In this document: positions 43,137 to 50,932 of the stretch, piece after piece
Layout of the letters: each line of letters begins with the position of its first letter
How positions within the stretch are numbered: position 1 is the stretch's first letter
Source: Pseudodonghicola flavimaris
GTDB taxonomy: Bacteria > Pseudomonadota > Alphaproteobacteria > Rhodobacterales > Rhodobacteraceae
Length of the DNA: 64,000 nucleotides
NCBI RefSeq assembly: GCF_030164425.1
Contig: NZ_JASNJD010000004.1
Span: forward strand, 248,001 to 312,000
Direction: 5' to 3'
Translations under genes and position numbers: made by a program
Notes under the pieces: model-generated
Database searches by the model: none
Seen by the model: the letters and a program-made list of their open reading frames with translations, nothing else
What the model was told of the DNA's origin: nothing

Positions 43137-43892
43137 TCAGATCGCCAGATATTCGGCGCGCAGATCCGCATCCTCCAGCACCTCGGCGGCGGAGCCGTCG
43201 AAGACGATGGAGCCGGTGTCGAGGATGATCGCGCGATCCGCCAGCTGCAGCGCGCGCACCGCGTTCTGTTCGACCAGAATCGTGGTCATCCCCTGTTCCT
43301 TGATGTGGATGAGGGTCTTTTCGATCTCATCCACGATGACCGGGGCGAGCCCCTCATAGGGTTCGTCCAGCAGCAGCACCTTGATGTCGCGGGCCAGCGC
43401 CCGGGCGATCGCCAGCATCTGCTGTTCGCCGCCCGACAGCGTCACCCCCTCCTGCTTGCGACGCTCGCCCAGACGGGGGAAGAGTTCGTAAAGACGGTCG
43501 ATGCTCCAGCCGATGGGAGGGGCGATCTGCGCCAGTTGCAGGTTCTCTTCCACCGTCAGCCCGGGAATGATGCGGCGATCCTCCGGCACCAGCCCCAGCC
43601 CCGCGGTCGCCGCCTCGTAAGAGGTCATGGCGTGCAGGGGCTTGTGATCCAGCCAGATCTCTCCGCGCGTCACCTGCGGGCTGCCGGTGCGGGCGATGGC
43701 CCGCAGGGTCGAGGTCTTGCCGGCGCCGTTGCGGCCCAGAAGCGCCAGGATCTCTCCCTCATGCACGTTGAAGGAGACGCCCTGCACGATATAGCTCTCG
43801 CCGTAATAGGCATGCATGTCCCAGACCGACAGAAAGGCCGGGGCGGTCTGGGCCTGGTTGGCGTTCCTGGAAAAGTCGGGTTTGACGTTCAT
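43137..43892 (-). CDS. livF: Branched-chain amino acid-type ABC transporter ATPase (LivF)
   Basis: A 251-residue ABC ATPase with Walker A GRNGAGKTS, signature LSGGEQQM, Walker B LLLDEPYEGLAP and LVEQN. The LivF group shows VPEDRRIIPGLTVEENL. A nonstandard N-terminal extension of about 20 residues (KPDFSRNANQAQTAPAF) precedes the first strand. The ATG at 43892 is 14 bases after livG. It powers the importer with LivG. Confidence 0.92.
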   Translation of the reverse strand: MNVKPDFSRNANQAQTAPAFLSVWDMHAYYGESYIVQGVSFNVHEGEILALLGRNGAGKTSTLRAIARTGSPQVTRGEIWLDHKPLHAMTSYEAATAGLGLVPEDRRIIPGLTVEENLQLAQIAPPIGWSIDRLYELFPRLGERRKQEGVTLSGGEQQMLAIARALARDIKVLLLDEPYEGLAPVIVDEIEKTLIHIKEQGMTTILVEQNAVRALQLADRAIILDTGSIVFDGSAAEVLEDADLRAEYLAI

Positions 43893-43906
43893 TTCGTGGC
43901 CCTCCG

Positions 43907-44662
43907 TTACGCGGTTTCGCCCAGGTACGCTTCGCGCACCTTGGGATTGCCGCGGATGTTCTGCGGCTCGTCCTCGACCAGCGGCGTGCCCTGCGCCAGC
44001 ACGGTGATCCGGTCGGCGAGGGAGAACACCACATGCATGTCGTGTTCGATGATGGCGATGGTGATATCGCGTTCCGCCTTGATCTGCTTCAGCAGGTCGA
44101 TGGTGTTGTTGGTATCGGCCCGCGCCATGCCGGCGGTGGGTTCGTCCAGCAGCAGCAGCCGCGGTTCCTGACTCAGGCACATGCCGATTTCCAGCCGCCG
44201 CTTGTCACCGCGCGACATCGAGGCCGCGTGCATGTGGCGCTTGTCGATCATGTTCATGTCGATCAGCATCTTTTCGGCCTGCTCGATCACGCCGGCCTCG
44301 TTGCGAATGCTTTCGATGGCGTGCATGCGAAAGGCGCCGTCGCGGCGGGCGAAGATCGGGATCAGCATGTTTTCCATCACCGTCAGATCGCCGAAGATCT
44401 CGGGCGTCTGGAACACCCGGGAAATCCCCATCTGGTTGATCTCGAACGGCTTGCGGCCCAGCACCGACTGGCCGTCGAACATCACCGATCCGGTGTCGGG
44501 GATCAGCTTGCCCACCAGGCAGTTCAGCAGGGTGGACTTGCCGGCGCCGTTGGGGCCGATGATCGCATGCACGGTGTTTTCCCGCACGTTCAGGTTCACA
44601 TCGCTCAGCGCCTTGAGGCCGCCGAAATTCTTGCTGACGTTCTTGACTTCGAGAATGCCCAT
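43907..44662 (-). CDS. livG: Branched-chain amino acid-type ABC transporter ATPase (LivG)
   Basis: A 251-residue ABC ATPase: Walker A GPNGAGKST, signature MSRGDKRRLEIGMCL (a variant of LSGG), Walker B LLLLDEPTAGMA and switch His in EHDMHVVF. The LivG-type C-terminal end, ITVLAQGTPLVEDEPQNIRG, is present. The change of the LSGGQ signature to MSRGD is seen in urea/amide-type members of this family and is worth noting. It starts nine bases after livM. Confidence 0.92.
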   Translation of the reverse strand: MGILEVKNVSKNFGGLKALSDVNLNVRENTVHAIIGPNGAGKSTLLNCLVGKLIPDTGSVMFDGQSVLGRKPFEINQMGISRVFQTPEIFGDLTVMENMLIPIFARRDGAFRMHAIESIRNEAGVIEQAEKMLIDMNMIDKRHMHAASMSRGDKRRLEIGMCLSQEPRLLLLDEPTAGMARADTNNTIDLLKQIKAERDITIAIIEHDMHVVFSLADRITVLAQGTPLVEDEPQNIRGNPKVREAYLGETA

Positions 44663-44671
44663 GGCTGCCTC

Positions 44672-45877
44672 CTATTCCGCCGGTTCGGTCTTGCGCTGCG
44701 CTTCGCCGTCCTTGCCGCCCCGCCGGCGCCTGATCCAGCGCCCCAGCCGCTGACCGCCCTCGACCAGCCCGCCGGGCAGGAAGATGACCACCAGCATGAA
44801 CAGGATGCCCAGCGTCAGATGCCAGCCCTTGCCGATGAAGGGATGCACCAGGAAGACCATCGCATCCTCCAGCCCGTCGGGCAGGAAGCCGAACCAGCCG
44901 TGCAGCACGTTGTCGTTGATCTTCGAGAAGATGTTTTCGAAGTATTTGATGAAGCCCGCGCCCAGCACCGGACCGATCAGCGTGCCGGTGCCGCCGAGGA
45001 TGGTCATCAGCACGACCTCGCCGCTGGCGGTCCATTGCATCCGCTCGGCGCCGGCGAGCGGATCCATCGCCGCCATCAGCCCGCCGGCGAGCCCTGCATA
45101 CATGCCCGAGATCACGAAGGCGGCCAACGTATAGGGGCGGGTGTTCAGCCCGGTGTAATTCATCCGCTGCTGGTTCGACTTCACGGCCCGCAGCATCATG
45201 CCGAAGGGAGAGCGGAAGATGCGGATCGCCAGGTAGAACACCGCCATCAGCACCACCGCGCAGAGGTAGTATCCGGCGTTGAAATCGAAGCTCCAGCCGC
45301 CGAGATCGAGCCGGTAGGTCGCCCGCATCGACAGCCCGAAGAGATGCGGCAGATCGGGCAGCCGGTCGCTGTGGAACAGCTGGGGATCGTCGGCATAGAC
45401 CTGCAGCCCGGTTTCGCCGTTGGTCAGGTTGAACCGCGGGTTCGACAGCACCGAATAGGCCAGCGCGAAGGACATCTGCGCGAAGGCGAGGGTGAGGATC
45501 GAGAAATAGATACCCGATCGGCGCAGGCTTACGAAGCCCATCAGCAGGGAAAACAGCCCCGCGACCACCACGCTCAGCGCCACGGCGGGCAGAACGTTGT
45601 AGGTGAAGAGCTTGAAGATCCAGACCGCCGAATAGCTGCCCACCCCGAGAAAGGCGGCATGACCGAAGGACAGGTAACCGGTCAGCCCGAACAGGATGTT
45701 GAAGCCGATGGCGAAGATACCGAAGATCACGAACCGCTGCATCAGGTCGGGATAACCGGCGTTGAACTGCGCCATGGCGCTGTCGGCGGGAAAGGGGTTG
45801 AGGATGAAGGGCGCCCCCAGCGTCAGCAAGGCGACGATGATCAGCAGCGTGGTGTCTTTCTTGTCCAGTCCCAGCAT
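44672..45877 (-). CDS. livM: Branched-chain amino acid-type ABC transporter permease (LivM)
   Basis: A 401-residue permease with about ten helices and the LivM loop [25 protein letters not shown] and [22 protein letters not shown] charged C-terminal tail ([19 protein letters not shown]) extends into the cytoplasm. It is longer than typical E. coli-like LivM cores because of a loop between helices (residues about 155-185). Starts three bases after livH stop. Confidence 0.9.
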   Translation of the reverse strand: MLGLDKKDTTLLIIVALLTLGAPFILNPFPADSAMAQFNAGYPDLMQRFVIFGIFAIGFNILFGLTGYLSFGHAAFLGVGSYSAVWIFKLFTYNVLPAVALSVVVAGLFSLLMGFVSLRRSGIYFSILTLAFAQMSFALAYSVLSNPRFNLTNGETGLQVYADDPQLFHSDRLPDLPHLFGLSMRATYRLDLGGWSFDFNAGYYLCAVVLMAVFYLAIRIFRSPFGMMLRAVKSNQQRMNYTGLNTRPYTLAAFVISGMYAGLAGGLMAAMDPLAGAERMQWTASGEVVLMTILGGTGTLIGPVLGAGFIKYFENIFSKINDNVLHGWFGFLPDGLEDAMVFLVHPFIGKGWHLTLGILFMLVVIFLPGGLVEGGQRLGRWIRRRRGGKDGEAQRKTEPAE

Positions 45878-45880
45878 GGG

Positions 45881-46912
45881 TTAGTCCTCCATCACGCCCT
45901 TGCGGCCCATCAGGCCCCGCGGGCGGGTGAGCAGAATGATGATGGCGACCAGATAGATGATGATCTGGTTGATGCCGGGGATGGTGGTGGTGGCCCAGGT
46001 GGTGGAGGCGAAGCTCTCCAGCACGCCCAGCAGGAAGCCGGCCAGCACCGCGCCGGGCAGCGATCCCATGCCGCCGACCACGACCACGACGAAGCTGAGC
46101 ACCAGAAAGTCCATTCCCATGTGATAGTTCGGTGGGTTGAGCGGGCCGTACATCACCCCGGCCAGGCCTGCGACCGCGGCGGCGATGCCGAACATGATGG
46201 TGAAGCGGCGGTCGATGTTGATGCCCAGCAGCCCCACGGTCTCGCGGTCGGCCATGCCGGCGCGCACCACCATGCCGAAAGTGGTGAATTGCAGGAAGGC
46301 GAAGACCGCGGCGATGACGCCGGCGGCGAAGAAGAAATAGACCAGCCGCCAGATCGGATAGATGATCGCATTGGCCTGGAAGCCGATCATCTGGCCCAGA
46401 TCGACCGAACCGCGCAGCGCGGCGGGGGCGGGGGTCTGGATCGGGTTGGCGCCGAAGAAGTATTTCACCACCTCCTGCAGCACGATGGCCAGCCCGAAGG
46501 TCACCAGGATCTGATCGGCATGGGGGCGTTTGTAGAAATGCTTGATCAGCCCGCGCTCCATCGCATAGCCGATGCCGAGCATGATCGGGATCGAGAACAG
46601 CACCGCCAGCGGCACCGACCAGTCGATGATCGCGGCGCCGATATCGGGGCCGAACCAAGACTCGATATAGGGGGTTTTCACCTTCATCGGATTGCCGAGG
46701 AAATCGGTCCGCGTCGGGTCGATGGTCTCGAAGGAGAGGGTGAACAGCCGTTGCAGGGTGACGGCGCAGAACGCCCCGATCATGAACAGCGCGCCGTGGG
46801 CGAAGTTGACCACGCCGAGCGTGCCGAAGATGAGCGTGAGCCCCAAGGCGATCAGCGCATAGGCCGAGCCTTTGTCGAGCCCGTTGAGAATTTGCAGAAG
46901 GAATGCGTCCAT
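45881..46912 (-). CDS. livH: Branched-chain amino acid-type ABC transporter permease (LivH)
   Basis: A 343-residue permease with the LivH start LLQILNGLDKGSAYALIALG and FGTLGVVNFAHGALFMIGAF. An insertion of about 45 residues after the second helix (RLFTLSFETIDPTRTDFLG onward to IIDWS) makes it longer than usual LivH (about 290-300). GAGGCGGGAA precedes the ATG at 46912; longer open frame upstream lacks similarity. Confidence 0.9.
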   Translation of the reverse strand: MDAFLLQILNGLDKGSAYALIALGLTLIFGTLGVVNFAHGALFMIGAFCAVTLQRLFTLSFETIDPTRTDFLGNPMKVKTPYIESWFGPDIGAAIIDWSVPLAVLFSIPIMLGIGYAMERGLIKHFYKRPHADQILVTFGLAIVLQEVVKYFFGANPIQTPAPAALRGSVDLGQMIGFQANAIIYPIWRLVYFFFAAGVIAAVFAFLQFTTFGMVVRAGMADRETVGLLGINIDRRFTIMFGIAAAVAGLAGVMYGPLNPPNYHMGMDFLVLSFVVVVVGGMGSLPGAVLAGFLLGVLESFASTTWATTTIPGINQIIIYLVAIIILLTRPRGLMGRKGVMED

Positions 46913-47091
46913 CGGTTCCCGCCTCTGGTGAAGAATGGGCGGATCGCTCCGGACTTGCCGGTGCCATCCGTCGGGTGGGATATGTGACGGGTGTCGGAAA
47001 GCCGGCCCGGAGCCACGGAAGAACCCCGGGCGCGGCCCCCTTGTGCGCGCGTCGGTCCGCGCGCACCCCCCCACGTGGTCAGATCAGACGG

Positions 47092-48438
47092 TCAGGCGCC
47101 GGCGTTGCAGGTGCCCAGCATGCCGCCGGAGAACATCGGGTGATCCGGCGGATAGGTCACCTGGCCGGCCGGCGTCACCTCGACCACTTCCAGCAGATCG
47201 AATTCGCTGGTCGGGTTCTCCTTGCCGCGCACCACCAGAACGTCCTTGAAGCACTGGTGATCGGCCGCCCGGTACAGCGTCTTGCCGTTGCCGAGCCCGT
47301 CGAACTCGAACCCTTCCAGCGCCTGGGCCACGCCGCAGGGATTGAAGGTGCCGGCGCGCTCGCAGGCATCGGCATAGAGCAGCGTCTGGCAATAGACGGT
47401 ATGCGCCGCCTGGCTGGGCGGGAAGCCGTATTTGGTGCCGAAGCTCTTGACGAAGGCCTTGGAGGCGTCGTCCTGCAGCGACCAGTGCCAGTTGGTGGAG
47501 CCGAGAATGCCCTTGACGTTCTCGCCCGCGCCCTTGGCCATCAGCCGGGAATAGAGCGGCACGACGATCTCGAAATGCTTGCCGTTGACCATCTTGTCGC
47601 GCAGGCCGAACTGCACCGCGTTGGTCAGCGAGTTGACCATGTTGCCGCCGTAGTGGTTCAGGATCAGCACGTCGGCGCCGGAGTTCAACACCGGCGCGAT
47701 GTAGGAGCTGAAATCGGTGGCCGCCAGCGGCGTCTTCACCGTGTTCACCGTCTGCCAGCCCAGGGCCTCGGTCGCGGCCTTGATCGATTCCTCCTGGGTC
47801 CAGCCCCAGGTGTAATCGGCAGTCAGGTGATAGGCCTTGCGGTCGGTGCCGTATTGCGCCGCCAGCACCGGCGCCAGCGCCGCGCCCGACATATAGGCGT
47901 TGAAGAAATGGCGGAAGCCGTTGGCTTTCTTGTCCTTGCCGGTGGTGTCGTTGGAATGGGTCAGACCTGCCATGAAGATCACGCCGGCCTCCTGGCACAG
48001 GCCCTGTACGGCGATCGCCACGCCCGAGGACGAACCGCCGGTGATCATGATGGCGCCGTCCTTCTCGATCATCGACTTGGCGGAGGCGCGGGCGGCATCG
48101 GATTTGGTCTGGGTATCGCCGGTGACGAATTGCACCTTCTTGCCCAGGATGCCGTTGCCCTGCAGCGCCTTGGAGCTGAAGGTGTTCATCATGCCGCCGT
48201 CGCCGCCGCCGTTCAGATGTTCGACCGCGAGCTCATAGGCGCGCAGCTCGTCGGCGCCCTCATCGGCATAGGGTCCGGTCTGCGGCACGTTGAAGCCCAG
48301 CGTGACGGTGCCGCCGGTGGGTTCGTTCATGTAGGCCGCCGCCGAAGAGGCGGTGAAGATCGTCGGCAGCGCCAGACCGGCGCCGGCGGTCGCACCGCTC
48401 TTGAGCACGCCGCGGCGTGTCACAGTGGTCTTGGTCAT
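47092..48438 (-). CDS. Periplasmic substrate-binding protein of LivK-type ABC importer
   Basis: A 448-residue type I periplasmic binding protein with an RR-containing, Tat-like signal (TVTRRGVLKSGATAGAGLALP). The fold starts GTVTLGFNVPQTGPYADEG and includes GGSSSGVAIAVQGLCQEAGV and HLTADYTWGWTQEES. Three late cysteines (CERAGTFNPCG, QCFKD) may form disulfides. The substrate is unknown; leucine/valine, amides and short carboxylates are all possible. It is the first gene of the importer, 179 bases before livH, and divergent from the ScfR-type regulator. Confidence 0.88.
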   Translation of the reverse strand: MTKTTVTRRGVLKSGATAGAGLALPTIFTASSAAAYMNEPTGGTVTLGFNVPQTGPYADEGADELRAYELAVEHLNGGGDGGMMNTFSSKALQGNGILGKKVQFVTGDTQTKSDAARASAKSMIEKDGAIMITGGSSSGVAIAVQGLCQEAGVIFMAGLTHSNDTTGKDKKANGFRHFFNAYMSGAALAPVLAAQYGTDRKAYHLTADYTWGWTQEESIKAATEALGWQTVNTVKTPLAATDFSSYIAPVLNSGADVLILNHYGGNMVNSLTNAVQFGLRDKMVNGKHFEIVVPLYSRLMAKGAGENVKGILGSTNWHWSLQDDASKAFVKSFGTKYGFPPSQAAHTVYCQTLLYADACERAGTFNPCGVAQALEGFEFDGLGNGKTLYRAADHQCFKDVLVVRGKENPTSEFDLLEVVEVTPAGQVTYPPDHPMFSGGMLGTCNAGA

Positions 48439-48588
48439 GTAATCCTCCCGTTTCGGTTCTTGCGCCGCCGGGCTCCTCTTCCCGGGGGTGGCGCAGGCAC
48501 GATTGTGCAAATTGATTATGAGAAGGGTCCCGAAAATTTCGCAATAAGCCCCTTGTAGGGAAGAATATTTTTGTCAACAAATGAACAA

Positions 48589-48630
48589 TTGCACCGCAAT
48601 AATTGTCAATTTCATTATGTTGCGGTGCAG
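48589..48630. promoter_or_regulatory. Candidate operator pair between importer and ScfR-type regulator
   Basis: TGCACCGCAA (48590-48599) and TTGCGGTGCA (48620-48629) are perfect inverted arms 20 bases apart. Each arm is itself a short palindrome, TTGC-ACC-GCAA and TTGC-GGT-GCAG, with centres 31 bases apart, close to three helical turns. This suits a dimeric regulator binding both sites. ScfR-family proteins such as RamB and PccR bind TTGCAAA-like sequences. Confidence 0.6.
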
Positions 48631-48671
48631 AAAGGCTTTGAAAAGCCGACAGAAAGGGAGGGATAACGCAG

Positions 48672-49979
48672 GTGGCTCGTGACACGCTGACCGGCAGCCG
48701 TATCCGGGAACGTCGGACGATCAAGGGGGTGCGACAGGCCGACCTTGCCCGAAAAGTGGGGATATCGGCCTCTTACCTCAATCTGATCGAACATAACAGG
48801 CGCAGAATCGGCGGCAAACTGCTGATCGATATCGCCTCGGTCCTGGGGGTCGAGCCGTCGATGCTGACCGAAGGGGCGGAGGCCGCGCTGATCGCCACGC
48901 TGCGCGAGGCCGCCGCCGACGCGGCCACGCCGCTGGCCGAAACCGATCGCGCCGATGAATTCGCCGGCCGGTTTCCCGGCTGGGCCGAGGTGCTGGCCTG
49001 GTCGCATCACCGCATCGCCTCGCTCGAACGCACGGTCGAAACGCTCTCCGACCGGCTGACCCACGATCCGCGGCTGGCGGCCTCGCTGCACGAGGTGCTG
49101 TCGACCGCCGCGGCGATCCGATCCACCGCCTCGATCCTGGCCGAGACCGGAGAGCTGGAGCCGGAATGGCGTGACCGGTTTCACCGCAACCTGAACGAGG
49201 ACAGCGCCCGGCTGGCCGACAGTTCAAAGGCGCTGGTGGCCTATCTGGACGACAGCGAGGCGAATGACGATCGCCGGGGCGCTCCGCAGGAGGAGGTGGA
49301 GGCCTTCATGGCGGCTCACGGCCATCATTTCCCCGGGCTGGAGAGGGGCGCGGAACTGCCGGATCCGCTGATCGAGGCGGCGCCAGAGCTGACCTCGCGC
49401 GCGGCGCGCCAGGTGGCCCGCGCGGTTTTGGCGCAATATCAGGCCGATGCGGCGGCGATGCCCCTGACCGAGATCACCGGCGCCATCGCCTCGGTGGGGC
49501 TGGACCCGCTGGCGCTGGCGGCGCGTTTCGGCGCCGATCTTCCAGCGGTGTTCCGGCGCATCGCGGCGCTGCCGGCCGAGGTGCTGCCGGATGAGGTCGG
49601 TCTGGTGATCTGCGATGCCTCGGGTTCGATCCTCTTTCGCAAGCCGCTGCCCGGTTTCGCGCTGCCGCGCCATGGCGAATCCTGCCCGCTCTGGCCGCTC
49701 TTCAGCGCGCTGAACCGGCCGTTGGTGCCGATCCGCCGGCGGGTGGCGCAGCTGGGGCGCAGCGCCGCGCATTTCGACTGTCTGGCGGTGGCCTGGCCCG
49801 ACGGCCAGCCGGATTTCGACCGCGATCCGGTCTATCGCTCGATCATGCTGATCCTGCCGGTGGCCGGCGGCGGTATCGGCGGCGAGCAGGTGCAGCCGGT
49901 GGGCAGCAGCTGCCGGGTCTGTCCGCGGTCCGCCTGCGCCGCCCGCCGCGAACCCTCGATCCTGAGCGAGGGCCTGTGA
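48672..49979 (+). CDS. ScfR-type XRE regulator (DUF2083) with HisKA-like segment
   Basis: A 435-residue regulator. Residues 8-63 form an XRE helix-turn-helix (VRQADLARKVGISASYLNLIEH). Residues 136-193 read LAASLHEVLSTAAAIRSTAS and on to SSKALVAYLDD, matching the phospho-acceptor helices of histidine kinases (His140-Glu141) without any ATPase domain. The C-terminal half resembles DUF2083, the short-chain acyl-CoA domain of ScfR proteins, ending SCRVCPRSACAARREPSIL with three or four metal or redox cysteines. Start GTG 48672 follows GGGAGGG. Likely controls the divergent importer. Confidence 0.82.
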   Translation: MARDTLTGSRIRERRTIKGVRQADLARKVGISASYLNLIEHNRRRIGGKLLIDIASVLGVEPSMLTEGAEAALIATLREAAADAATPLAETDRADEFAGRFPGWAEVLAWSHHRIASLERTVETLSDRLTHDPRLAASLHEVLSTAAAIRSTASILAETGELEPEWRDRFHRNLNEDSARLADSSKALVAYLDDSEANDDRRGAPQEEVEAFMAAHGHHFPGLERGAELPDPLIEAAPELTSRAARQVARAVLAQYQADAAAMPLTEITGAIASVGLDPLALAARFGADLPAVFRRIAALPAEVLPDEVGLVICDASGSILFRKPLPGFALPRHGESCPLWPLFSALNRPLVPIRRRVAQLGRSAAHFDCLAVAWPDGQPDFDRDPVYRSIMLILPVAGGGIGGEQVQPVGSSCRVCPRSACAARREPSILSEGL

Positions 49980-50032
49980 CAGCGGCCTTTGAGGGGGGGC
50001 CTTTGAGGGGGGCTGTGACGGGGGCCTGTGAC
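49971..50032 (+). repeat. Five degenerate 13-base tandem repeats at the end of the ScfR gene
   Basis: GGCCTGTGAC, GGCCTTTGAG, GGCCTTTGAG, GGCTGTGAC and GGCCTGTGAC start at 49971, 49984, 49998, 50011 and 50023, separated by G-rich spacers. The first copy includes the ScfR stop codon, so the array looks like slippage-driven duplication of the gene end. Confidence 0.6.
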
Positions 50033-50153
50033 GAAGGGTTTTGACACTGTCCCGGCGGCGGGGATACTCTGAGCCGAACAAATAAGACGCCCGCCCGCCG
50101 GTCCCTGAGGGATGCAGCCCGGCGGTACCGGGCCGGGGGAGGGGAGGATCGGC

Positions 50154-50534
50154 ATGGGTCGACATGTTCTGCTGATCGAAGACGAAGCGAATATCACCGA
50201 GGCGATCCGCTTCCTGCTGACGCGGGATGGATGGCAGGTGGACACCCACGCCGATGGTGCCGACGCGGTCGAGGTGATCCGCCGCGCAGCCCCCGATCTG
50301 GTGATTCTGGACGTGATGCTGCCGGGGCGCAGCGGCATGGAGATCCTGCGCGATCTGCGCGATCTCGACGGGTTTCGCGATCTGCCGGTGCTGATGCTGA
50401 CCGCCCGAGGCCAGTCGCGCGACCGCGACATGGCCGAACGCGCCGGGGTCAGCCGGTTCATGACCAAGCCGTTCTCCAATGCCGAAGTGCTGAGCGCGGT
50501 GCGCGATCTGCACGCCCAGGCGCAGCGGACATGA
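50154..50534 (+). CDS. Single-domain response regulator (CheY-like)
   Basis: A 126-residue receiver without an output domain. The acidic pocket is in LLIEDE, the phosphorylation Asp is in LVILDVMLPGRSG, the switch Thr in LMLTARG and the Lys in MTKPF. GGGGAGGGGAGG precedes the ATG at 50154. Its stop overlaps the start of the small membrane protein (ATGA), and the histidine kinase follows. Output must be through another protein; the ScfR-type regulator just upstream carries a HisKA-like segment. Confidence 0.9.
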   Translation: MGRHVLLIEDEANITEAIRFLLTRDGWQVDTHADGADAVEVIRRAAPDLVILDVMLPGRSGMEILRDLRDLDGFRDLPVLMLTARGQSRDRDMAERAGVSRFMTKPFSNAEVLSAVRDLHAQAQRT

Positions 50535-50863
50535 GCGACACCGGCAGCGATCCCGGCCCCGCCAAGAAGCTGCCGCCGGTGTTCCTGGAACGCCAGAGCT
50601 ATCGCCGGCGCCGGCTGCTGGACGCGGCGCGGCTGCTGCCGGTGCTGGGGGCGCTGCTGTTCGCGGTGCCGTTGCTCTGGCCCCAGGGCGGGGCGGCGGG
50701 CACGCCCTCCACCTCGGCGGCGATCCGCTACATTTTCATCGTCTGGGGGCTGCTGATCCTCTGTACCCTGCTGTTCGGCCTGCTGACCCGCGGCTGGTCC
50801 GGCCCGGCCGATCCCGTCGGCCCCGGGGCGGAGGCGACCGAGCCGGCACCGGTTGGCCGGTGA
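50531..50863 (+). CDS. Small membrane protein between receiver and kinase
   Basis: A 110-residue protein with two predicted helices (LLPVLGALLFAVPLLW and YIFIVWGLLILCTLLFGLL), a basic N-terminal stretch (ERQSYRRRRLLDAARL) and a Pro/Ala-rich tail. Its ATG overlaps the receiver stop, so translation is coupled. The symporter-kinase gene begins 69 bases later. I do not recognise a named family; position suggests an accessory subunit of the kinase. Confidence 0.75.
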   Translation: MSDTGSDPGPAKKLPPVFLERQSYRRRRLLDAARLLPVLGALLFAVPLLWPQGGAAGTPSTSAAIRYIFIVWGLLILCTLLFGLLTRGWSGPADPVGPGAEATEPAPVGR

Positions 50864-50932
50864 GCGGGTTGGGAGCGGGCGCTTGAACGGGCGGATGAAG
50901 GGGGCGATGCGCGGGACGGGAAAGGGCGGCTG

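Noticed and set aside
44033-46987. Very long open frame antisense to livG-livM-livH (984 codons)
   Set aside because: High GC leaves stop-free antisense frames. Its His/Gln/Gly/Asp-rich composition and lack of any motif contrast with the clear ABC transporter proteins on the other strand.
43137-48438. Urea ABC transporter (urtABCDE)
   Set aside because: No urease or urea carboxylase genes nearby, and the binding protein start (GTVTLGFNVPQTGPYADEG) does not look like UrtA.
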